NCBI GenBank assembly: GCA_965372355.1 | Contig: CBDVBZ010000007.1 | Span: 1 to 49,197, forward strand | Source: CBDVBZ01 sp965372355 | GTDB lineage: Bacteria > Krumholzibacteriota > Krumholzibacteriia > WVZY01 | DNA length: 49,197 nt | Direction: 5' to 3' | Shown: positions 43,280 through 49,197 of the stretch, piece after piece | Position numbering within the stretch: position 1 is the first letter of the stretch | Layout of the letters: each line of letters starts with the position of its first letter | Translations under genes and position numbers: made by a program | Notes under the pieces: generated by a model | What the model saw: only the letters and a program-made list of their open reading frames with translations | Databases searched by the model: none | What the model was told of the DNA's origin: nothing

Positions 43280-44380
43280 TTAGTTGGGCGGTTCGGCCGG
43301 CAGCTCCGAAAGTAACACCGGTTCTGTCGGGTTACTGGTATCGAAAATCAATAATCCGTCGAACGTCAGTGCGTAGAGAATCCGGCCCGTCCAGATGAAA
43401 TCCTTCGTCGGACGGCTCGACCAGGCGTTGAGGCGGGTGGGCTGCCAGGGATCTGACACGTCGAGCAACTCGTAGCCGTTTTCACCCGTGCTCACGTAGA
43501 GGAGTGTGGCACCGACCGCCAGCCCATATGGTGTTTCCATGGGTTTTTCGCTCAGCACCCTCGGTCTGGAAGGGTCGTGAACGCTCACGCATAGAAGGAC
43601 GTCCGGGGCCGCACCGCAGCGGCTGTCACCGCGGAGCGTCACGTAGGCCACATCGTCAAACACGACGACCGGATCGCACGCCCTAAAGTGCTCCACCCTG
43701 CCGATCTCATCCGGTGCCGCCGGATCGCTTCGGTCAAAGATGTACATGCCTCGCCTGCCCCCGACGAACAAGTAGTCCGCGGTCGGGTAGAGCGTCTCCA
43801 CATCCCAGCCAATCGGTGTTTGTGAGATCTCCGTTGGGTCCGCTGGCTGTGAGATATCCATGGTCACCAGAGAGGGGTTGTCAATGTAGTACAGGTAATC
43901 ATCGATGACGGCAAACGTGGCAAACGAACTGCCCGTGCCACCGCCGGCGGGCGCGTAGACGGCGTCCGGCTGAGTCGAGCACGCGCAGCCAAAGCCACCG
44001 GTTTGCATTACCACTTCGACTTCGTGGATATACACCGGGTCCCGCTTGATCGTTTTGACGACCTCGAACGTATCCGCATCGATCCGGATGGCGAGCAACG
44101 AGCCCCACTCGTTCGCGTACAGGATGTCGTCCTTGATCGCCGTCCCCCTATTGCCTTTCAGCGGGATCGTCATCTTCAGAACGGGCTCGACCGGATCCGC
44201 AACGTCGAAGACATGGACACCGGTGGCCCGGTCCGACACGAACAAGCGGTTGTTCTGTATGGTCATGTTGACGGGACTGATGAGTCCCTGTGGTGGCGCG
44301 GGATCGGGGTCACGCAGTCCGACGGTGAGGGTCGCAAAAACGGCGACCAGGATCACCCAGTTCCTTTGAGATCCGGTCAT
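43280..44380 (-). CDS. LVIVD-type beta-propeller protein
   Basis: 366-aa exported protein with repeated blocks of the form LxVxDVSDPxxPxxL (for example VFDVADPVEPVLKMTIPL, TMDISQPADPTEISQTP, LLDVSDPWQPTRLNAW, IFDTSNPTEPVLLSELP), as in LVIVD-repeat propellers on bacterial surfaces. About seven repeats. Short N-terminal signal without a lipobox Cys. GGAGG precedes the ATG at 6 nt. Role unknown; it stands alone. Confidence 0.75.
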   Translation of the reverse strand: MTGSQRNWVILVAVFATLTVGLRDPDPAPPQGLISPVNMTIQNNRLFVSDRATGVHVFDVADPVEPVLKMTIPLKGNRGTAIKDDILYANEWGSLLAIRIDADTFEVVKTIKRDPVYIHEVEVVMQTGGFGCACSTQPDAVYAPAGGGTGSSFATFAVIDDYLYYIDNPSLVTMDISQPADPTEISQTPIGWDVETLYPTADYLFVGGRRGMYIFDRSDPAAPDEIGRVEHFRACDPVVVFDDVAYVTLRGDSRCGAAPDVLLCVSVHDPSRPRVLSEKPMETPYGLAVGATLLYVSTGENGYELLDVSDPWQPTRLNAWSSRPTKDFIWTGRILYALTFDGLLIFDTSNPTEPVLLSELPAEPPN

Positions 44381-44863
44381 GATCTGCCTCCGTACTGTCA
44401 GACGCCTTGCAATGGCGCGAGTGGCACCGGGGTGGACCGGTTCCGGCGAGCGAATCGTGTCAGGGGCAATCAGCGATTTGTTGCGTGTCCGGTCACGGGC
44501 GGGGTACTCATAGTATGCGGGATTTCATGACGAATATCAATACTTGACCCGTCTGAACCCCAAAAATGATGCAAATGCATCATATCCTCAGAAACGGCCA
44601 TGTCGTAAAATACCCCTGTGAGAGGTATTTCTGGGTGGTGATGCCTTACAGCATTGCCGGGTGTCTGCGCGGCCTGCGACACTGGGTCTTTCTTGGGTGG
44701 TTAGGTGCTTGTTGACGAGTGGGTCGCGCGACACCCGTTTCTTCTTTTTCCCCGCGGACTCATGCGGGGCTGTCCTCCTCAGCCGTCTACACGTGAGCCA
44801 GCATCTAGTGGTAGACAGTAGCGACCGGGATTGGACTGGGCTCGAGAGATACCGTTACCGAGA
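44381..44863. other. Intergenic region with operator-like palindromes
   Basis: No convincing gene in about 480 bp. It holds an FNR-like box with one mismatch (ATGACGAATATCAA, 44527-44540) and a near-palindrome ATGATGCAAATGCATCAT (44566-44583). Both may serve the propeller gene on the minus strand, but no -10 at the right distance is clear. Confidence 0.4.
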
Positions 44864-44871
44864 AATCAAAA

Positions 44872-44894
44872 AGGGCTCCCCACCGGGGAGCCCT
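44872..44894 (-). terminator. Terminator of the YHS gene
   Basis: 10-pair stem AGGGCTCCCC / GGGGAGCCCT with a 3-nt loop, followed on the minus strand by TTTTTGATTT. Confidence 0.8.
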
Positions 44895-44921
44895 CTATAT
44901 TTGTGACATGAGCCGCTCAAC

Positions 44922-45281
44922 CTAGTGGTTGTGCCCTTCGTGTCCGTCCGCCGTGGCGACGAGATACTTTTCCGGATCGGCCTTCAATGCGTCCGCACAC
45001 TTCTGCGAACAGACTCCGTAGTCCTTGCCGTCGATCGTGACAATAATCGCGTTCTCGTCAATCGCCATGTTGCACACCGGGTCCGTGGCGACCTTCGGGT
45101 TCGAAAGCGACGCGACAACGTCACGAGTTTTTTGAACCGTCTTGCCATAGGTTGTTTGTTTCTCTGATGCGGTCTGTGCATCTGTATCCTCTTTCGAGCC
45201 GCACCCCACGGAAAAGCTCAGGATCAACACAAGAGCACATGCGGTGACGAGGCGACAGGTCAGATTGGTACGCTTAAACAT
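44922..45281 (-). CDS. YHS-domain lipoprotein
   Basis: 119-aa lipoprotein (SVGC lipobox). The C-terminal ~45 residues are a YHS domain: DPVCNMAIDE, then DYGVCSQKCADAL and DPEKYL, with the Cys residues used for metal (often copper) binding, followed by a His-rich tail HEGHNH. Start ATG 45281 has AAAGGAG 8 nt upstream; the frame extends to 45299 but lacks support there. Probably binds metal in the periplasm. The 304 bp upstream contain only a short tandem GCGCCGTTGC repeat (near 45510) and a small hairpin (45560-45573). Confidence 0.8.
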   Translation of the reverse strand: MFKRTNLTCRLVTACALVLILSFSVGCGSKEDTDAQTASEKQTTYGKTVQKTRDVVASLSNPKVATDPVCNMAIDENAIIVTIDGKDYGVCSQKCADALKADPEKYLVATADGHEGHNH

Positions 45282-45585
45282 ACTTGTTACTCCTTTCACG
45301 AGGACGGGATTTTCGCGCAGACAACACGCCGGAGAGACCCTGGCGGCCGAGCCGCCGGACGCTCGATCGGCACGCTACCTGTATATCATACATTGTTGTG
45401 CTACGTTAAGGCGCAGGGCAGAAAACTTTCCACCCGATTGGCGCGAGACAACATAAGAGTATCACCCAAACTGCTCATATGACTTTTGATCGGCCTCATT
45501 GCGGGCCAGGCGCCGTTGCGCGCCGTTGCGTCTCCTCTTCAGTGCGCTGTAGAAGCAATCGACGTTTGCGTCGCGTCGAGGACAT

Positions 45586-46116
45586 TTAGGGGCCGGTTCG
45601 AAAATGAATCATGAGCCCATCGTACTGCAAGTGATGCATGTCCATCATCATTCCCCTCTGTGACTGAATGCCGTCCTCTAGATAAACCATGTAATCGGTA
45701 TGCGGCGAGAATCCGGTATCGGGACGAAACACGCACTCCGTCATATCCTCGTTCCAGTCGAACTCACCAGGGTGCTCGATGTCCCTCATCCACTCCATCA
45801 TGTGATCCATATCGGCCATACCTCCACCGCCTCCCGGACCGTGGTGTTGGAGCGAGTCCATCCACTGCCACATCTCGTCTCCGCCGGAACAATAAAAATG
45901 CCCCATGACGGACATCGTATCCATAGGTAGGTTGAACGTCATGACGATCGCGCCCGACGTCGGCACGTCTGTTGCACCGTCCCGGGGAGATACGCTGACG
46001 ACGCTGGGCTCTCCCTCGGTGATACCGGACACGGGATTATCCTCACTGCATCCCGAGAGCCAGGCGCCGAGCACAAAAAGACCGAGAGCCACCGTAGAAA
46101 ACCCTATTCGAGTCAT
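45586..46116 (-). CDS. Ig-like (Big_5) lipoprotein, Met-rich
   Basis: 176-aa lipoprotein with LSGC lipobox. The Big_5 signature is VVSVSPRDGATDVPTSGAIVMTFNLPMD. A Met/His/Asp-rich middle (GGGGGMADMDHMMEWMRD, then GMMMDMHHLQYDG) could bind copper or another metal; the neighbouring YHS lipoprotein fits such a role (inference). ATG 46116 has AGGAGG upstream. It has a sigma-54 promoter at 46229-46244 with an early hairpin between. Confidence 0.7.
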   Translation of the reverse strand: MTRIGFSTVALGLFVLGAWLSGCSEDNPVSGITEGEPSVVSVSPRDGATDVPTSGAIVMTFNLPMDTMSVMGHFYCSGGDEMWQWMDSLQHHGPGGGGGMADMDHMMEWMRDIEHPGEFDWNEDMTECVFRPDTGFSPHTDYMVYLEDGIQSQRGMMMDMHHLQYDGLMIHFRTGP

Positions 46117-46171
46117 GTCTGTAACCTCCTCCTTTGTCGCATTACACAACTACCATCAAAATCTCCGAAAC

Positions 46172-46194
46172 AAAAACGGCAAGTTCCGCTTGCC
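46172..46194 (-). terminator. Leader hairpin with T-run (possible attenuator)
   Basis: On the minus strand GGCAAG-CGGAA-CTTGCC followed by GTTTTTG, about 25-40 nt after the predicted sigma-54 start and 60 nt before the lipoprotein start codon. It may end leader transcripts, or terminate readthrough from the regulator gene. Confidence 0.45.
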
Positions 46195-46228
46195 ACCGTG
46201 GCTTATGTGCGATCTCACGATCGTATAA

Positions 46229-46244
46229 GGCAAGACCGATGCCA
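46229..46244 (-). promoter_or_regulatory. Sigma-54 promoter of the Ig-like lipoprotein
   Basis: On the minus strand TGGCATCGGTCTTGCC, close to TGGCAC-N5-TTGCA with GG and GC ten apart. Predicted start near 46218. It lies downstream of the NtrC-type regulator gene, an arrangement like the first two-component locus. Confidence 0.68.
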
Positions 46245-46417
46245 CTGCTTGACGAGGCGGCGTAAGGCCAAGGCATGGAGTCGGGTACACGTTTCCACCG
46301 TCATCAGTGCTTTTCGGTGACCGTACACTATTCTCCAATATAGAAGAAACATGGGTAATAGTATGATGAGGAGCAGTGGCGTCCTGTCTGGCGGGCTATC
46401 GGAGATGGGCGCTAGGA

Positions 46418-47776
46418 TTAGCGCGGCCGCACCTCTTCGATTTTGTACTTCTTCATCCGATAGAGAAGCACGTGACGCGGGACGTTGAGATACTTCGCTG
46501 CCTTCGTGCGGTTCCATCCGCACGTGTCGAGAGCCTCCCGTATGATTCTTTCCTCCGCTTCATGAAAGGTGAGATGTTCAGATGCCCCTTCGCTCGCAGA
46601 CTCCGTCACCCCGACGGGAACCATACCGAAATCGTTTGGCAAATCGCGGACGGACAACACATCGGCCTTACGCAAAATCACCATCCGTTCGATCAGGTTT
46701 TCCAGCTCGCGAATGTTACCTGGCCAGGAGTATACGGAAAGGCGGTCTATGAGCTGTGGAGAAGCAGTGACCTTTGTCTTTGGGGCACACCGGCGGATGA
46801 ATTCCTTTACAAGGGCAGGGATGTCCTCTTTTCGCTCGGCCAGAGTTGGGACTCTTATCGGAATGACATTAAGACGGTAGAACAGGTCCTCTCGAAACCT
46901 GCCCTGGGCGACGCGCCTGTGGAGATCGGCATTCGTCGCTCCAATGACCCGTACATCGATGGGTCTAATCTCCTCCGATCCCACCGGCTCGACCACCCGC
47001 TCCTGCAGGACGCGTAAGAGCTTTACCTGAAGTTCGACCGCCAATTCGCCGACCTCGTCCAGCAGGATTGTGCCGCCGTTGGCGAGTTCGAATTTGCCCT
47101 TTTTCTCCTTTATCGCGCCGGTGAACGCTCCCTTAACGTGGCCGAATAGCTCTGATTCAATGAGGTCGGAAGGTATCGCTCCGCAGTTGACGGCCACAAA
47201 CGGCTGGTCCGCCCGCCCGCCCCTGGCGTGAATCGCGCGCGCCACAAGCTCTTTTCCGGTGCCCGACGGCCCGGCAAGCAGTACAGTAGCGTCGGTTGCG
47301 GCGATTTTGTCGACAGTCCTCATCATTTCCTTGAATGCCCTGGACACGCCGATAAATTTACCCGCTCGCTCACTTCGCTCAAGGCGTCCTCTCAGACGCT
47401 TGTTCTCCCTTTCGAGCTTTCGAAATGCCGTTGCTTTATCAATAGCTGCAAAGAGTTCGTCGTCCTCGAACGGCTTCGTGATGTAGTCAAAGGCACCGAG
47501 CTTGACTGCCTGAACCGCCTGTGAAATTGTCGCATGGGCGGTGATCAAGATGACCTTGAGATCCGGCTGGAGCTGCTTTGCGTGCTCGAGCAGTTCTATC
47601 CCGTCGACGCTGGGCATCTTGATATCGGATAGAAGAAGGTCCCACCGGTCTTCGCGAAGCCGATCAAGCGCACGACTGCCATCTTCAACTGCGGTGACAT
47701 CGTGTCCGTTCTTTTTCAGCTTGAACTGGAGAACACGACGCAACGATCGATCATCGTCTGCCAGCAGAATCTTCAT
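46418..47776 (-). CDS. NtrC-family sigma-54 response regulator, second
   Basis: 452-aa activator: receiver with Asp51 (LLLSDIKMP), AAA+ domain with Walker A GPSGTGKE (169-176) and GAFTGA (216-221), and a Fis-type DNA-binding end (NRTKAAKYLNVPRHVLLYRMKKYKI). It is 2 bp downstream of the histidine kinase gene. Likely targets are the sigma-54 promoters at 46229 (-) and 49111 (+) flanking the pair. Confidence 0.9.
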   Translation of the reverse strand: MKILLADDDRSLRRVLQFKLKKNGHDVTAVEDGSRALDRLREDRWDLLLSDIKMPSVDGIELLEHAKQLQPDLKVILITAHATISQAVQAVKLGAFDYITKPFEDDELFAAIDKATAFRKLERENKRLRGRLERSERAGKFIGVSRAFKEMMRTVDKIAATDATVLLAGPSGTGKELVARAIHARGGRADQPFVAVNCGAIPSDLIESELFGHVKGAFTGAIKEKKGKFELANGGTILLDEVGELAVELQVKLLRVLQERVVEPVGSEEIRPIDVRVIGATNADLHRRVAQGRFREDLFYRLNVIPIRVPTLAERKEDIPALVKEFIRRCAPKTKVTASPQLIDRLSVYSWPGNIRELENLIERMVILRKADVLSVRDLPNDFGMVPVGVTESASEGASEHLTFHEAEERIIREALDTCGWNRTKAAKYLNVPRHVLLYRMKKYKIEEVRPR

Positions 47777-47778
47777 TA

Positions 47779-48837
47779 CTACTCCCCAATTTTTGCATGC
47801 GGAAGATCGACGGTCACCGTCGTACCCCGACCCGCCTCGCTCCCAATCGCGATCTCGCCAGAGTGGCTGTCGACAATCTCTTTGACAACCGCGAGTCCTA
47901 AGCCCGTACCAGCCGATCTCGTTGTGAAGAAGGGCTCAAAAATGTGTTCCATGTCGGAGTCGTCGATCCCTGCACCCGTATCGGCGATCACGAGCCGGGC
48001 GCCATCGACACTTCGATTGATTAACGAGACTCGTATCGTATCGCCCGCTTGTGACGCCTGAATCGCGTTTAGCAGGAGGTTGAGGGCCATCTGATGTATT
48101 TTCTCTTTGTCACCGTCGACAACGATGCCTTGCTGCAAGTCGGTCTCGATCGACACCCCCTCCCGTTTTGCGTGAGCCTCGATCTGGCGTAGAGTTGCCC
48201 CCACCGTCCGGGTCAAATCGAGTCTTTCCAGCCTTGTTTCCTTGGCGCGGCCAAACTCGAGAAATTCGGCTATCGTCGTATCGATCCGTCTGACTTCGTT
48301 TTGCAGGATTTCCTTGAACTCCTCGCGGTCCGCACGGGTCGTGTCATCATCGGTCAATATATCGGCAGCGCCCTTGATGGATGCCAGAGGGTTTTTGATC
48401 TCATGGGCGACACCAGCGGCAAGTTGACCGACAAGCGAAAGTTTCTGTGAACGTTCCATCTGCAACTGTGCCTCTTGCTGTTTGCGCCGGGCTGTGAACT
48501 CGCGTTCAACCAATACCCCGATCAAAATGGCGATTGCGAAATAGAAAACGATTTCCGCCGCTTCGCTGGCAAGTTCGTGCGACCCGTCGACGGAGGTCAA
48601 CACATACGGAAGGACCAAAACGGATATCACACCCGCGGTATACACCCCTCCACGGAGGCCAAACCAGGAGGCGGCGATCACAATGGGTATGTAACAGAGT
48701 CGGCCGTGAATGGCGTGTACCCAGTGCGCGTGCCCGAATAGTGGCTGCAGAAGCCAGCCGTAATGGACGGCTAAAGTAATTGCCGTGGCACCGGCGACTA
48801 TGAGTAACTTGGCCCGTATGGATTCAGGCGTCCACAA
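47779..48837 (-). CDS. Membrane histidine kinase, partner of the second regulator
   Basis: 352-aa kinase. About four N-terminal helices without a large periplasmic domain (KLLIVAGATAITLAVHYGWL, LCYIPIVIAASWFGL, TAGVISVLVLPYVL, IVFYFAIAILIGVLV), of the DUF4118/KdpD-like type; then HisKA with His145 in GVAHEIKNPL, and HATPase with DTGAGI and GTGLGLAV. TTG 48837 is chosen because GGAGG stands 7 nt upstream; a TTG at 48879 would add 14 residues and lacks a ribosome site. Signal probably sensed in or near the membrane. Confidence 0.85.
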   Translation of the reverse strand: MWTPESIRAKLLIVAGATAITLAVHYGWLLQPLFGHAHWVHAIHGRLCYIPIVIAASWFGLRGGVYTAGVISVLVLPYVLTSVDGSHELASEAAEIVFYFAIAILIGVLVEREFTARRKQQEAQLQMERSQKLSLVGQLAAGVAHEIKNPLASIKGAADILTDDDTTRADREEFKEILQNEVRRIDTTIAEFLEFGRAKETRLERLDLTRTVGATLRQIEAHAKREGVSIETDLQQGIVVDGDKEKIHQMALNLLLNAIQASQAGDTIRVSLINRSVDGARLVIADTGAGIDDSDMEHIFEPFFTTRSAGTGLGLAVVKEIVDSHSGEIAIGSEAGRGTTVTVDLPHAKIGE

Positions 48838-48931
48838 AACGTAACCTCCGTGATCGTCGACACCCTCCGAGAAAGGCAACTAGCATGCCACAGGGGAGCC
48901 CGAGATGATCGGCCAGGCTAACTGTTTGTTA

Positions 48932-48993
48932 ATACTCCATATAGCGGAATCCTCCCGCTGAACGCTTCCGCCGAGACCCATCAGATGGAGTAT
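48932..48993. repeat. Long-range inverted repeats upstream of the kinase
   Basis: ATACTCCAT (48932-48940) and ATGGAGTAT (48985-48993) flank a nested pair GCGGAA / TTCCGC. They may be an operator pair or a structured RNA leader for either divergent gene. Confidence 0.4.
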
Positions 48994-49110
48994 CTCTCTG
49001 TAGAATATTAGATGATTTTCTTCAGAAAACAAACAATATTCTTCGATTCAAGATTGTCGCGCAACAGCAATAATCGTTTAACCAATTGTTATCACGCGTG
49101 TTACATAACT

Positions 49111-49126
49111 TGGCACGACACTTGTA
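49111..49126 (+). promoter_or_regulatory. Sigma-54 promoter at the window edge
   Basis: TGGCACGACACTTGTA matches TGGCACG-N4-TTGCW except for the C of GC. Start near 49137. TTTTCTTCAGAAAA at 49016-49029 lies about 115 bp upstream and could be an activator site. Confidence 0.65.
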
Positions 49127-49142
49127 ATAGGAACAGCAGTGC

Positions 49143-49197
49143 GTGGTGTCTCAGCTCGAGAAGGAGCCTCATGAACTGTGGTGTCTCAGCTCGAGAA
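49143..49197 (+). repeat. 20-bp direct repeat at the window end
   Basis: GTGGTGTCTCAGCTCGAGAA occurs at 49143-49162 and again at 49178-49197, the last base of the window, a 35-bp period. Confidence 0.85.
49171..49197 (+). CDS. Start of a truncated gene
   Basis: ATG at 49171 preceded by GAAGGAG, reading MNCGVSARE before the window ends. The sigma-54 promoter at 49111 points into it. Because the codons lie in a direct repeat at the edge, they may be an assembly product. Confidence 0.3.

Overview
The window looks like a piece of a GC-rich, Gram-negative, respiratory bacterium. It encodes outer-membrane barrels, lipoproteins and Tat substrates, and about 86 covalent haem-attachment motifs (three of them non-standard) in eleven proteins. 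The mix of Geobacter/Shewanella-type electron-transfer proteins with tricorn, S9 and SppA peptidases and lipoproteins suggests a poorly cultivated lineage, possibly FCB-like or deltaproteobacterial-like. The taxonomy is inference only. I saw no rRNA, tRNA, CRISPR array or insertion sequence. The right edge ends in a 20-bp direct repeat and may be a contig end.

Left part (0.2-13.2 kb): a transglutaminase-like lipoprotein, an orphan CheR-like methyltransferase, a 19-haem cytochrome c fused to a membrane cytochrome b domain, and a DsrC/TusE-like protein lacking its terminal cysteine. Next comes a visibly AT-richer block holding a geranylgeranyl-reductase-like flavoprotein and two unknown genes. 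It is followed by a minimal periplasmic nitrate reductase (napD-napA-napB) and a divergent alginate-export-type porin. Middle-left (13.3-22.5 kb): a peptidase block on the minus strand with a tricorn homologue, an S9 peptidase with an extra C-terminal domain, and SppA fused to a beta-barrel-like N-terminal half.

Centre (22.5-31.9 kb): an electron-conduit locus. A histidine kinase whose periplasmic sensor carries two CxxCH haem motifs overlaps an NtrC-type sigma-54 activator. Downstream are a lone receiver with an octahaem lipoprotein, an MtrA/DmsE-like multihaem protein with an MtrB/PioB-like barrel, and a tetrahaem protein. Two sigma-54 promoters with the same layout (two TTCCAG-N4-CTGGAA sites, an IHF-like site and a -24/-12 element) drive the first and last of these. 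The second promoter sits in what looks like the scar of a duplicated kinase-regulator pair whose coding region is gone.

Right-centre (32-43.3 kb): an ACT-domain protein, a Rieske / cytochrome b / 9-haem operon (a bc-complex variant), a c554-like tetrahaem protein, and an ImcH-like NapC/NirT 7-haem protein with a second 19-haem cytochrome c-b fusion. These are followed by a c'-like monohaem protein and a ChaN/TIKI-like lipoprotein. Right end (43.3-49.2 kb): an LVIVD-type propeller, a YHS lipoprotein, an Ig-like lipoprotein, and a second NtrC-type two-component pair flanked on both sides by sigma-54 promoters.

FNR/CRP-like boxes (TTGAY-N4-RTCAA) occur in the intergenic regions of many cytochrome genes. 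Two of them show the same class II spacing to a -10 element. My reading is a respiratory/extracellular electron-transfer region under combined FNR-type and haem-sensing sigma-54 control.
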